From contig OW203722.1 of NCBI GenBank assembly GCA_934045075.1, forward strand, positions 23,915,379 through 23,979,378: a DNA stretch of 64,000 bases. The letters are read 5' to 3'. The position numbers and the translations under genes were made by a program. Source of the DNA: Yponomeuta sedellus. Taxonomy: Eukaryota; Arthropoda; Insecta; Lepidoptera; Yponomeutidae. The notes beneath the pieces are model-generated. The model saw only the letters and a list, made by a program, of their open reading frames with translations, had not been told where the DNA came from and did no database searches. Each line of letters begins with the position of its first letter. The stretch's first letter is position 1. Below, piece after piece: positions 33,101 through 63,671 of the stretch.

Positions 33101-34535
33101 TGAAATTAGTATTTTATTATTGATTATCAAATCACAATAATTGTGGTAAAGGTCTATTGAATTTATTTCAGCAGCTATTTGGTTTTTCCTTAGAGGTGTC
33201 CAATCTGAGCGAACTTCATCAATCGGTGGTTTGGATTCAGGTGCTGAAATCGTAAAAAAAAAGTTAAGTTGAGTCGTTATTGATTATTAATTTGTTGGTA
33301 AACTATGCTACTTACCGGGATAGTTCTGATAAATATGCTGAGATTCTAGGCCACAATAATTGTGGTCAAACCCTACTGGACCAATAGCAACAGCTGATAT
33401 TTTGGCTGCTGTACAAGGTGCTGAAAATGATAACACTTTGTAATTTATCAAAGTAAACAAACTCTAGTTACAAAAAACTTCAGCGATACATGAAAAGTCT
33501 ACGTACCAGAGTTGTTTTGTGAAGCTCGACAACTAATAGGTTTTTGTATAGCTGAATCTGAAAATAAACAATTGCAAGAATAGTCCGAAAAAAAAAAATA
33601 GTTTGTTCCTGTTTACCACATAACTGCATAATTGACTATGTTACTATCAAATACATTTTTATAAAAAAATATTTTAAGTTAAAAATTAGTAAAAAAAATA
33701 TTTTAGTAATTCCAATCACTAACCAGTTTCAAGTGATGCGACGTGGCTACGTGGTAAGGAAACTCAGCTAGTAAGTAATCAGGAAGAGGAGGCGCATTTA
33801 TAAGTAGAGAAGATACAGCCCTGTAAAAAAATGTTTATCAAAGTATGTTATTTATGTATTAAGACGTAATAATAATATTGCATTCTAAATGACGGAGCAA
33901 AATACATTCAAATGTTAGACGTAAAGCAAGGCGTTTTTTGTGTTTTATTACACAATTATTCATGAAATGTAGTGTTACATTATAAGTTTACAACACAACT
34001 CACCATTTCTTTAATCGGCTTCCTTTTAAAATCGTTGTAAAAATCTTTCGGCCGGAAATGATCTCTACAAACATATTTATGTTGGTGGAGTTTTTCGATG
34101 GGGATATACGATATAAGATCTTCCACAATTTTCACCCATTGTATGCATCTAAAAAAAAAAAACAACATTCAATGCAGCCACTAATAGTGCATCGTTGAAA
34201 CATTGTTATGGCTTACAGCAATTCACCCGTCGTACACTGAGTAGTAATTCTGACCAAGGTACTTATCAGATATTTTTTTATCGATATTGAATATGTGTAT
34301 GGCACATCACTATGACATAGAAACATCTTAGTATTTTTCTCATAGTATATTAATTACGTTATTTAACATAATTTATGATCTTGCTCTTGTGCAAGATGAC
34401 AAAAACTGTAGCCAGAAACACTTACCGGTCTTCATCCCTAGGAAATTTACCCATAAACTTTCTTTTGGTACCCTTTGACCGGCTGCATCTTATTTTACAA
34501 ATGGCACAAGTTCGACACCATCCGATCAATGCCAT
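33100..34535 (-). CDS. THAP-domain protein 1 with HCF-binding-like motif (model has one unresolved junction)
   Basis: Exon 1 (34426-34535) and exon 2 (34004-34148) join in phase to give MALIGWCRTCAICKIRC, the FP-containing FPRDEDR, W in CIQWVKI and the C-x2-H of VCRDHF, so a THAP domain is clear. Exon 3 (33724-33820) reads AVSSLLINAPPLPD, the usual THAP end, but its frame is one base off from exon 2. Exons at about 33500-33550, 33335-33420 and 33100-33245 follow in matching phase and contain FDHNYCGLE and LYHNYCDL. The first fits the D/E-H-x-Y HCF-1-binding motif. The end of the last exon is uncertain. Either a junction was missed or the gene is decaying. Confidence 0.68.
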
Positions 34536-35302
34536 TATTAAAAGAAAATCACTAAACACTGTACAACAAGATACACACAGCTAGATATTGAACAAACTTA
34601 AAACACAAAAATTTTAACTAGAAAACGTTCTAATATGTGCCGCGTTCCGCCATATTTGTTGTTTTTCAGTTTGACATTGACAACAAAGAAAGAGTAAGTA
34701 GTATTAAAGAGTGAGACAAATATATGTCCGCCATTAAAACGGGTCTAAATGCGAACAAATAATTCAAAGTTCCTACTTGCGCTAGGCTGGAACTGAGCGA
34801 AATTTTAACAAAAAAAAAACACTATTTCACAGACTCAGAGAACTGGTCAATGACAAGATAGAACAAAATGACGAATTATTTTGACGTTTTCTATTCACTG
34901 CACGCTCGAAAAACAATTTTATTGTAAGAGCAGTAAAGCTGCATTTTATTTACTAAGATGCATTTATTTGTAAAACATAGGTATAACAGTCACTCTATGG
35001 TCTAAGCGAGAGCCTCAGAATAAGGACTAAGCGTAGATAGAGTAGTTTTACTCCCTCTACGGGACTAAAGCTTTAGTCCTTATCCTTATTAAAAGGCGAG
35101 AGCGTTCTAAAATCAACTACATTCTCTACAAGAAATTCTCTACTTAGTGCTTCCTTTTCACTCTGTGGAGAATGTCAAATAAGTGTAGACAGCTGTCTAC
35201 TGTCTACGCAAATAACGCTATCGAAACATAACCAACCTAAAAATCTCCTTGTATTTGTTAAACTTACAAGTTACACTACATTTTAGCATAATTATCCGTA
35301 AA
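34536..35302. promoter_or_regulatory. Divergent promoter interval between THAP gene 1 and mRpL59
   Basis: This 0.77-kb interval separates divergent start codons. It holds no repeat family, but has a perfect 18-bp palindrome GGACTAAAGCTTTAGTCC at 35062-35079 with a half-site AAGGACTAAGC at 35020. No TATA box was seen, which fits housekeeping genes. Confidence 0.5.
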
Positions 35303-37115
35303 ATGAACCTCTTCGTACGTAATCATATAAGGCCCAACATTTTGGGCACTCTATTCCGCTATTCAACAACTCCCACTGAGGTTGCTGGGGCTTCAGAACA
35401 AGTAATCTTTGAAGACGAGGAGGAAACCAGACTTAGAGAGGAACAACTTGAAAGAAAACGCAACGTCTCCAGACTATCTCCTCCTCATTACAACTTGGTT
35501 AACGGCAGACGACCCTACGAGCTGCCCATGTGTTCAGCACACAGAACTGTAAAATACAATAGGAAATTGTATGGAAAGTATGGAAGTATCAGTGGTGTTA
35601 ATCCTAGTAAGTTCATTACAATTCAATCTGGTTTGCCTATCTAATAATGTCTCAGCCATCATCATCAGGCTATACTATTCTACTGCTGGACGTAGCCGAA
35701 TGAGCGTCATAGCGTCCTGTCTTTACTTTGCTGCATCCAGCATTTAAGTCAATTTATATTGCTACAGTAAATACATTGACGAAACTAGAATTAAAAAATA
35801 TAATAAAATTATACTTGAAAAAAATTATATTAACCATTGTGGATCCTTCAATTACACTAAAACCTAATTGTTCATGTTGATGATCTGAAAGAGTTCAGTC
35901 ATAATCATGTCAAATGGCAAAGTTTGGTTTCTGCCTACTCCTCAGGATTCTGACATTTTGTTTTTATGTATTTGTTTAGAACATGAGTTTATGTTTTAAA
36001 TTGTTCAGCTCTTGTGGCAAGTGGTAACCCAGGGTTTCTGCCTGCCCTTCTGAGATACATAAATCAGTTTATATACTAATATTCAGTTTCCACACCTATA
36101 ACGTGTCCCAAAGACCCAATATACTTGTCACATTGTCGCATTCTCTGAGAGCTGTAATCCTTTTATCATATATTTTACTAACAAATAAAACTCCTAAATA
36201 TATAATATTTAGGACAACGAATCAATATGCCAAGAATCATTAAATGCTTGTAGCAAGGAATTTAGTTAGAAATTACGACCACTATTTCGAATCTTATTCC
36301 AGGTCTCTGCTGGCCCTCAAAGCAAGACATACAAGAAACATTGGAATTCGAATCCGTCGCCTATCCCTACACAATCCAGCAGATGATGCAATCAGCTGCC
36401 GAGAAGCGCCGTGAAGACCAACTTAAGATGGAGAAGAGAGATGCCGAAGTGGCAGCCAAATTTGCTAAGTTAGATCAATGGAAGAAAGAATTACAGGATA
36501 AACTCGACAAAAAGGCTAGGGAGGTTCAGATCGCCAAGGTAATTCAGATAAATACTTTTTACAACTCATCTGTATAAACTATCCACCAAAGGTTGCCAAA
36601 CTGGCAATAGCAGGTAATGTTCAGTTGAGTTGAGTGTAGTGTTGGGCCAGTTCCTCTCTTTATTTTGCTGGTATCAAAAAGTTGGATTAAATAGTGATGT
36701 AAGTTGCATACATGTATCATTTACTTGAAAAATCAGCAAACTATGCAGTGCTTCCGCCTTTTTTTCTAGAGAAATAAAAACCACAATTACCTGATTATAG
36801 TGTTATTACTTTATGCAGCAGCAGCTCCTGGTTTCCACTGGTTTTGAAACCCATTCAGACTGTTATGCAGACACAACCAGTTTATAAAAAATTATGTAAA
36901 AAATCATTTTTTCTCTCCAGGACAAGAAAGAGCGCTTAGTGGAGGAGGTCCGTCGCCACTTCGGCTTCAAGTTAGACCCGCGCGACGAGCGCTTCCAGGA
37001 AATGCTGGCCAAGCGCGAGAAAGAGCAGAAGAAGGCAGAGAAGGTGGCCAAGCGCGAGGCCAAGGAGAAGATGATGATGGCGAAGCTGCAGCAGCAGAAT
37101 GCTGAGATTTCGTAG
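35303..37115 (+). CDS. mRpL59: Mitoribosomal protein mL64 (CRIF1/GADD45GIP1, mRpL59)
   Basis: Spliced model: 35303-35606, 36303-36538 and 36921-37115, in phase, giving 244 aa. The in-frame sequence upstream of 35303 is not used because the first ATG begins MNLFVRNHIRPNILGTLFRY, a basic mitochondrial presequence. Family features are the RTVKYNRKLYGKYG and LCWPSKQDIQE blocks, a long Lys/Glu helix in the middle, and the C-terminal VRRHFGFKLDPRDERFQEML followed by a charged helix. CRIF1 sits at the large-subunit exit tunnel and helps insert mtDNA-encoded oxidative phosphorylation proteins. Human CRIF1 is 222 aa, so length fits. A weak poly(A) signal ATTAAA is at 37166. Confidence 0.9.
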
Positions 37116-37604
37116 GCTAAGTTATTTTGTATACATAGTTAAATTACGTGATTAGAGTTGAATATATTAAAGTGTTAAATTAATTATACAAAGTTGGTTT
37201 TAAAAGACTCCAAGTAGTAAACGTTAGGATAACATTGAGAAATACCATCTTGGAACCTATGTGTTTTGGCATGATTTGCAAAAACTAACAAAAGCGTGTT
37301 TCTCACTTTTCTCAGTGATGTAGCTTACTAGTCATAAAGATGGCCGGACATAACATAAACTAAAGGTCCTTGCTCACCTTTAGTTGCCCCCTGTAACCAA
37401 CAGTCTGTGTGGGCGCAACGATACAAAATAACTCTAATATCTAGTAGTTGAGACGTCAATACATTTGCAAAAAAAAGCACATCACCGTGACGGCCCTTCA
37501 GGCGCACTGTAGACAAACCTTTTTCACGATTTTTATACATATTCTGCGAACTTGAATGTGGTCCCTCGGTCCACACACATTACAATCTTGTCTTCACAAT
37601 AAGG

Positions 37605-37690
37605 TTTAACGACCGACTCGCGCGAAGAGCGTTTCCAGCTGCTGACCAAGAAAGAATTGAAACGCCAAGAGATTATAATAATTGCGATGC
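37605..37690 (+). pseudogene. Decayed partial duplicate of the last mRpL59 exon
   Basis: The DNA CGCGCGAAGAGCGTTTCCAG followed by TGACCAAGAAAGA mirrors exon 3 of mRpL59 (CGCGCGACGAGCGCTTCCAG ... TGGCCAAGCGCGAGAA). In one frame it reads DSREERFQLLTKKELKRQE. It has no start and no splice context, so it is a short tandem relic 0.5 kb downstream of the parent exon. Confidence 0.5.
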
Positions 37691-37729
37691 TGTAGAAAAA
37701 AAGAGAATGAATTCCGTCCTAAGTTGTGT

Positions 37730-37870
37730 TTGTTGGCATGGGTGCTGGGCCATGTCCCAGGCAGTGCAGCATCCGAGTGGTCCCTTCACCCACCTAGTGT
37801 GAAAGAAGATGCCGCTGGACGCTGTATAAATCATCTCATTACGTTAATGCAGAGGCCGCTGTCGTGCTTG
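37730..37870 (+). repeat. SINE tail fragment
   Basis: GGCCATGTCCCAGGCAGTGC, GGTGGTCCCTTCACCC-type and ATAAATCATCTCATTA blocks match the 3' part of the SINE at 46045-46440. Confidence 0.7.
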
Positions 37871-38153
37871 TATGTCCATTTAAATAGATTATTACGACCT
37901 TATTCCGCCAGCACGGTGGTTCCGCTGCGGTGATGCTAGATCCAACATGAAACTTGATGGGACAATTTTGCAGATCTTCATAAATTCAACCATTGTCCCA
38001 GTACTGGAACCTGAGATTGTAACTTGTATATAAATCACAAAAACCCAAGTATAAACTTCCACTCTATTTAATCACACTCCATCTATAAAAACGCAGCGTT
38101 AAATCAGCTAAATTAACAAAAGAAAACACTTCCAACATCGTCGATACCTCCCC

Positions 38154-56588
<18,435 letters not shown>

Positions 56589-57224
56589 GTTCTTAATAAG
56601 TTGATCTTTATACCACAATTGGTTAGTTAAATAATTAGTACTAAGAAGTAATAAAACGCAAGCTATAAATAATGATTGTTTTTTGTGCAGTAATAATCAT
56701 CCAAAATTGTATAGTAAAGTGATTGCTCCTTGAAATTGGAATAGCATTGAAGGGCGACGTTGTCAAGTGTTGCTTGTTTATTTCAAAGAGTATATAACCT
56801 ATAACCACTACGGGTTTATTTGGCGGATTCCAAAAACTATGGGTTATAAAACTTCTTGGAGGAGCTTTACGTTTCGTAGGTCGTATATATTAAATTTCTG
56901 TTTATTTATTTTTACATACATTACACTACCATTACAACCAAGCCTAATTCGACAGTGCATGGTGTACGGTTTTATTGTGCTGCCATTATTTTATCCCTAC
57001 GACTAAAATGGGAAAGAACCTTGTCAAAGTAAATCCGGTATTAGAATTTCGGGAGGCAATAATGAACAACCAGGTAATTTGCAGCAAAATAAAACATGAT
57101 CAATAATATACGGCCAATATGTGTGTACGTAATAAGTAGTTGTATTACATAATGATCTGCAAGCTCGGTACACAGGCAATAATCAGTGTACTTATAGACT
57201 CAATCTTCTTTTATATACTTCATT
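56589..57224. other. Intergenic, upstream of CEP78
   Basis: Presumed promoter of CEP78 on the minus strand. A plus-strand open frame (56767-57006) is rich in Tyr/Phe/Leu with no recognisable family and is not called. Confidence 0.4.
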
Positions 57225-57610
57225 GATGAAGCGAAGGTGATCTGTCATTATTATCGTGGCAAGTGGCAGTCGCTGGTCTCTGTCTACCCCTCTGGGACAC
57301 AGGCGAAACTTTATGTTAGACTTTGTGTTATCAGCCCTTTATATATCGCCACTGCTGGGGCATGGGTCTCTTCCTGCATCACAGAAAGGTTAGGCCATAC
57401 TCTACCACGGGGGCCAAGGCCGGGTTGGTGGAGGATTGTAAGACAGGGGGGGGCCTTATTGTCAGAAGTTATCAACCCGCCCATAAGGCCTCTTGACATG
57501 GCTTAACGACTGCCATAACATAACAGCAACCGGCTTACACCCCTCCAGCACCCGACCGCTCCTGTTATTGCTTAACCTTATAAAAGTTATAATTGATTCC
57601 AATCACTCGG
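57225..57610 (+). repeat. LINE C-terminal scrap followed by R1, copy 6
   Basis: 57225-57305 reads DEAKVICHYYRGKWQSLVSV, a mutated copy of the LINE fragment end at 21650-21737. It is followed 25 bp later by R1 (57330-57610: ATCAGCCCTTTATATATCGC, GGGGCATGGGTCTCTTCCTG). The arrangement parallels 21350-22045. Confidence 0.75.
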
Positions 57611-60600
57611 TCACTACTGGATTCAAATTATTGCCTTTTTATGTTTACACTCGGAATGTCTTAATAAGAAACCAAGAAACGTATGAAATATATTAAAATG
57701 CGAAATAAAAATAATAAAGTGTTTTTGAATTAGTATTATATTTTGTGACAAAAGACATTAATATACAATGATAAAAAAGACACTTGAAGGGAGACCATTA
57801 CTTTATAAAAGTTAATTACCTATGAACAAAAATATAAATAAACAATACAATCCATAAACAATACGTATTAAAATACTTTATTACTGTTTATAATTATTCA
57901 CTTTTTTTTTGGTTAATTACAACTTTAAATAATAATAGCATGAAACCGGGATGAATGAAGTGGCAGTCCCTGGTCTCTGCCTACCCCTTTGGGATACAGG
58001 CGAGAGGTTATGTTATATTATGTGTAGAATGAAACCGTCTCAGTTCAAAAAATGCACTCTGCTCTGAAACTTTCATGATCAGGCTAGTTTTAAAGTTGAC
58101 TTAAAAAAAGGAGGAGGTTTTCAATTCCACGCAACTCTTTTTTTTAAATCACATAATTATCATAACAGTATGATACGGATGTAAAACATCCGTGGATTTA
58201 GTTAATAACATTGTAAATGACAACATAAAGTACACAAAAAACTAAACAACAAAGTGCATTTCCTTCGACATATTTTAATTCTTTTTACATACTTTATAGG
58301 TCAAAATTATGGCATAAAAATCATATTAAATGGTAACTAGATTTTTGTCTTGAGAGACTCGAAATAGGGATGTACAAAATATATGCCACTTATTTTAGGC
58401 CTAATAACTATATCAATATCAATTATATAATACCAACACTTACATAGAAAGTTTGTGATATCACATAAAAATAAGATTACACTTTCATCGGTACCTCGGT
58501 ACAACTTTATCTTGAATCACGCAAAGAGCCCGCACTGAGTCTTATGCCCGATTTCACCACATATATGGCCTTGTTAATCTTTTTAACCCTTTACCAGCCT
58601 GGGTAGTACGACGATGATAGTCGCGCGTTCTGAATGTCCAAACGCCATAAGACGCGTGAATTGTGCCATCGTCGTGCTATCCGTGTACCTAGGGGAGCAG
58701 AAGGTCAAGATAACAGTTTTATCCCACTGTAGGGTAGCGGCATCTCGCTTCGGGCTGTAAAATAAGGCAAGATGGCGCTAGCCGATAACGGAATATAACT
58801 TTTATCGTGGTATGACGTCCTTTTGGTTTTCGGTTCCCCATCGGTCTCGCGGTGGAATCCAGTTCATGTTAGGATTTTTTAAACAGACCAAAGTCGAAGT
58901 GTCACTCCCATGACTGACTCGTCATTGGCAGAATTAGTCGCCCAAATTAGGACCGATTAGAGTTGCCATTAAAAAAAAAAGACTTTTATCGTGACAGGGG
59001 AATGCTGCCAGGGGAGCACACCCCTAGCAGGCAATGTTACATCGATTTCCAATTTATTCTAATAATAGTATTGAGAATAAATCGAACCTTACCAGTTTAA
59101 AATAAAGGCCAAATCCAATGAAAAATTTATACTATCTTCGCCCGTGAAAGGGTTATGAGCTTCTTCAAAGTTATTTCGGTTTCACCAACGTTTACCCGCC
59201 ACTTCCGACCCTGGCGCTGTAATATGTAAAATAGTTTGTTGTCATCGATTGGTCCTAAGTTCTATAAATTGCCATTATATTTATCAACATTTTTTGGTGT
59301 CTTTTAAAACTGATTATGAAGATCTATCTGGTTAGATAGATATTCTTGAATAGAGTCCACGGACTATTGATGATTCTGGTTAATACTTTAGGAAGTCATT
59401 TAATGTAAAGGTTTCCTAGTTAAAAGGATGTCTACGACGCGATTGGTTGGTGAAAACGGGCATTAGATATTTAGGGAATAACTTTATTGTCTTCCAATGT
59501 ATCTTCATTTTTATTTCGTGTGAGAGAAATTCAGTTAAAGAGATTTTAAAGAGATACTAGCCATTATTTCTAAATTAAAGATATTAAACAATAAATAAAG
59601 AAATATTAAGTCTGCTGTTACGTCTGGCATCCGTCTCGCCCGCACATTCCAACATATTTTATTATTGTAAAACCATTATTACACTTTTGACAACGGTGGC
59701 CTGAAGAGTCGGTAAATGATTTGATACAGAATTAAGGGATATAATATCGGATATAAATAAAATATAAGTGTAATAATATTTTCTAGTAAAACCTCAGAGT
59801 ATATTTGTCAGAATTATACTCATTTTATAATCATGAGAGGGATGCCAGAGGTTAAACCGGCCTTTACTGGACTGGAGAAAATAAAACCTTTTTAGTGTTC
59901 ACGGCAAGAAAAACCTATGAAATCTCCGACCACATAATGATAAATGAATCCATCAGGCAAATATTACAATTCTTATAAAAAACTTTTGCATCTTTGGTTG
60001 GTAAATTGGTTGTGTATATTATAAGTATAAGTACCTATTTCCAAGCGTTTTTATATTATATGTCGGTACCAAAGAAATAACTTCAACATTTATTATACCT
60101 ATCTAATGTTCGTTATCTATCATTCGTTAATGACTGGTAGGACCAGAACAATATCAATTACATTAACCGTCACCTACATAAATGTCCACTAAGAAACTGG
60201 AAGACTGATATCATAAGTACCGTTAAAACAAAGTTTAGTTATGACAAGCTGATAGTTAGGTACGTCAACAGTTGTAAGCTGTCCCATTTAACCAAATTTT
60301 GTTAAAAGGTCGCGCTGAATTAATAACATTTTTGGTTACTTAACATTATATTTTTGGTAACACACAGTTACATTAACATTTTTTTATCACTTTTTATTTT
60401 TAATTGGTAACTAACTAGTCTATCAAAATTAAATTAAAACATAATATAAATAAAGCACGTTTTTGATCGAACAAAGCCTGGCGCATTCACTCAAGTCAAT
60501 ACAAAAGTACATTCAGTCCGTGACAAAGACTAAGCATAGAAAAACAACTTAACATGCATAGCTAATGGTAAAATCCTTTATGTAAAAGTACTTAATATTT

Positions 60601-60851
60601 CAAATCAGCTGTCTATAGGTCACTCTATCAGCTATGGATTAAGGCAATCCCCGATCTTAGGCATCGAAGACAATAAATGACACCTAACACAGGCATCCTA
60701 GTAAACATGGAAGACATTGTTATTTTCAAAAGGTAACTAGTATTTCTGGCACACTCTTCTACCTTCTGTTTTTATTTTTCACCGTCTCTCTTCATATTAC
60801 AACTACAATGGTTCTTGAACTAGTATTAAGACAATTTTTTTGCATTCACAT
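57611..60851. other. Intergenic or long 3'UTR DNA, mostly unassigned
   Basis: A scrap of the LINE end (GTGGCAGTCCCTGGTCTCTG) is at 57960. 58602-58690 is an imperfect foldback (GTAGTACGACGATG ... CATCGTCGTGCTAT) related to 43991. The rest is AT-rich with no coding exon. It may in part be the 3'UTR of the minus-strand gene whose last exon is at 62080-62237. Confidence 0.5.
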
Positions 60852-61348
60852 TAGGAGTGGGTCGTTGTCCGATTTTTCGACGACGAAACGCAACCGTTTT
60901 TTCTGGAACGAAAACAGGTCCTCGAAACGGTCCTCGTTCGCAACTGGTTTCATTGTATGCGAACGAGCAAGGCGCAGAGGACGGTCAAACGAGTGCGAAC
61001 GAGACGAAATCACGAAACATCGGAAAAAATTAGTTGTTTTACACGATATTCGGCTGTATACTCATAGACATAAAGATTACTTTATTGTATCACAGACCAA
61101 AACGAACGGAACGAGCAAGGAGCCGACGACGACGTCGCAATGATCTCATTACGTTCTAGGCTCTATTAATATAGCACTAAAGGACATATCCGCGTCAAAC
61201 AATCTAAGGACTGGTCTCGCGACGAACAAACGCTGGCACTGCTTTAGAGTCGCTGGCACTGCTTTAGAATGAAACGTAAAACGGTCCTATCGTCGCGGAA
61301 CACAAAACGGTCTTATAAAACGGTTAGTCTTTGCAACGATCACGCCTA
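60852..61348. mobile_element. 497-bp non-autonomous hAT-like element
   Basis: The 8-bp sequence ATTCACAT occurs at 60844-60851 and 61349-61356, a perfect 8-bp target duplication. The element starts TAGGAGTGGGTCGTTG and, on the other strand, TAGGCGTGATCGTTG, giving short imperfect terminal inverted repeats in the hAT style. The interior repeats CGAACGAG, ACGGTC and CGTCG motifs. Its 111-codon open frame is Arg/Ser-rich with no transposase features. Confidence 0.85.
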
Positions 61349-61803
61349 ATTCACATAAAATAACTCATAAATTTCAATGTCAGGAATTGACTTCTTTGAA
61401 GTAATTTCTTGAAATTACCATAACGTATTCGAAAGTCTACCAAGTACCAGACACTTCAAGTTTGGAATTTACCATTCTCGTCTAAGATTTATCATCCAAG
61501 CAAATAAATATTTTCTTTTTAAAATAGTTGCCACTTAATCCATCAGGTACCTAAAGCATTACCGACTGGTTCACATATTTGAAACTACGACGCATTCATA
61601 AGACTACGTCCTTGCATTTAATACCTAGCTCTGGTGGCGAGGAGCTTTGAATCATACTGGTAAGATCGCCGAAGCTTTGTGATACGCAGAACCAGACGTT
61701 TACTAACCAGACCAAAGTGGCTCAACTTCGTGAAGGCACACATCAGAGTGTAACCATTCTATTGTACAGTATATCATTCTTGTTTTATTTTTACCATTCA
61801 TAA

Positions 61804-61947
61804 AGGGGCTTCTAGACGGGCCATATTTTCACTGCAATGTGGCCGGCAACTATGGATGTCCCTCTCCTACTCACATGTTAGAGAAAGACACCAATAGTTG
61901 TCGGCCACGTATTGCAGTGATAATATTACCCGTTTTTAGAAGTCCCT
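61804..61947. mobile_element. 144-bp palindromic MITE (Harbinger-type)
   Basis: AGGGGCTTCTAGACGGGCCA at the left is mirrored by AGGGACTTCTAAAAACGGGT on the other strand. The arms continue through ATATTTTCACTGCAAT and TGGCCGGCAACTA for about 55 bp. TAA lies at both ends (61801-61803 and 61948-61950), a 3-bp duplication as for PIF/Harbinger. Confidence 0.85.
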
Positions 61948-62079
61948 TAAGTAAGAGGCCGTTGCTGAAACGTCCGCGTTTGCCATTCACCCCTACATTT
62001 TACCAGTCATCGGTTACACTGTGAAGCCCATGTGAGGGCTTCAACTCCAGTGTACTTCCGTGATGCAGCGATGACACCT

Positions 62080-62237
62080 CTAGTCGACGTAAGCGACGGT
62101 GTAGGCGGCCCTTTGCTCGCACTCCGGGTGGCCGGCGTCGCTCTCCGAGGAGCCGCAGCGCCACTCGCTCTCGGGCTCCGAGAATATGGCGCCGCCCTCG
62201 ATGGACTCGTCGTCTGATATCGAGTTCACGTCCAGTT
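62080..62237 (-). CDS. Terminal exon of an unrecognised gene continuing beyond the right edge
   Basis: A strong acceptor (TCTCCTTGCCCACAG, 62238-62252) precedes 158 nt that are much more GC-rich than their surroundings. In the only fully open frame they encode 51 residues ending in a stop: LDVNSISDDESIEGGAIF, then SEPESEWRCGSSESDAGHPE and AAYTVAYVD. The segment is acidic and Ser-rich with no catalytic motif, typical of a disordered C-terminal tail. I cannot name the protein. No upstream exon was found in 62238-64000. The exon call rests on splice site, codon composition and open frame. Confidence 0.6.
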
Positions 62238-62282
62238 CTGTGGGCAAGGAGACGGCTAGTTTATTTTACTTATAGTATCATT

Positions 62283-62518
62283 ATCGACCCTTGTATGTCC
62301 CCACTGTTGGAGCACGGGTCTCTTCCTTCATCGCAGGAAGGTTAGGCCATACTCGAACACGGGGGCCAAGTCCGGGTTGGCGGAGGATTGTAAGACAGTG
62401 GCGGGCCTTACTGTCAGAAGTTATCAAGCCGCCCATAAGGCCTCTGACATGGCTTAACGACTGCCATTATATGACAGCCGGCACCAACGGCTTAACGTAC
62501 CTTGCGAAGCGCTCGGAA
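62283..62518 (+). repeat. Interspersed repeat R1, copy 7
   Basis: From ATCGACCCTTGTATGTCCCC to GTACCTTGCGAAGCGCTCGG. It lies in the intron 45 bp upstream (minus strand) of the terminal exon. Confidence 0.82.
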
Positions 62519-62739
62519 ATATACTTATAGTATAGCTTTACTCATTGGTATTATAACTAGTGACAGTAAAGATACTCAAAGTTACATGTAGCGATGTTGT
62601 GTGTGCATGCTTTGACCACAACTAAATACATAATATCTGTAGATAGTTTTATTTATTCACACTGTTATTTAGGCAAATTAAGGAGGTTAATTTATGTTTT
62701 TTTGTACATCCAGTTCCTTCTTTAATGTATTTGGGCAGT

Positions 62740-62850
62740 TCATCCAAAGGTTGTCTGGAAGAGATCACTTTTAGTGATAAAGCCGCCGTCTGTACTTTTA
62801 GGTTAAGAAATATCTGTGTAATTTCCATTTTTATGTACAATAAAGTGTTC
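62740..62850 (+). repeat. Interspersed repeat R4, copy 2
   Basis: GGTTGTCTGGAAGAGATCAC, AGAAATATCTGTGTAATTTC and GTACAATAAAGTGTTC, collinear with 28585-28693. Confidence 0.75.
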
Positions 62851-63671
62851 TCTACCTATCTATATCACAGTATTACTTTAGTTTTATCGTGTAATGGTTG
62901 TCATCTGTTTTGTACACCAAATAAATAAAATAAAAGGGTGTGTCAAAACTGAACCCGCGCACAATTGATTGCCTCGTTGGTCTAACGAACAACTGCAGTT
63001 TAAAAAAAAAATTGATGTGAGTAGACCTGCAATCACATGTCGGGACACGTGGGTGGGAGGGATTACGAGATACAATATCGGTGTAGCAAAGCGAAACAAT
63101 AAAGCAGGGCTATATTTGGTCCCATATCTTCGGGAAGTTGAAGATTTGATTAAAGAACATTTAAGAATTGCGGATTAATGACCTTATTTATAAAAGCACT
63201 CTTCCCTAAAACACCCTAAGAGGCAGTATATATAGTCTGTTGTAGAAGGACAAACCTAATTTGATTATTTGAACTGTCTCTGAGGATGGTTATAAAGGAA
63301 TCGTGTTGTTATAAATAGTACTACTGAAAATGTCGTTAAGATATTGTAAATCTTGTCGGCGGCGTGTCTTTGTCCGATGAGTAGTTACTTACCGTGACTT
63401 AGTACTCATACTAGACGTTACTTATAGAAAAAGCCAGTAATGGACGTTCCAGGCGGACATTGTTGGACCAAAGAAGTATTAGCGAAGGACAAGAAAAATG
63501 GGGTCCAGTGTGTGCATGCATCGACGATTTCAGTCTTGTATAAACAAAAAAACATTTTGACAGCTATAATGACAGAACAAAGCCTAGAGAAAAATAGATA
63601 AGATTTTTCAAAGTTTCCCAAGGTTGAAAATAATTTACTGTTAAGCGATTTACTTTCATGACTGTCATGTA
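62851..63671. other. Unassigned intronic or intergenic DNA
   Basis: A SINE-head-like GCCTCGTTGGTCTAACG is at 62971-62987 without a B box. A plus-strand open frame to 63178 shows no recognisable family. Nothing else is supported. Confidence 0.4.

Noticed and set aside
56767..57006. 79-codon ORF upstream of CEP78
   Set aside because: Low-complexity Tyr/Phe/Leu composition, no recognised motif, no splice or promoter support.
62949..63178. Plus-strand ORF ending LREVEDLIKEHLRIAD
   Set aside because: It looks somewhat protein-like but has no family match I can name and no splice context. Left as unassigned.
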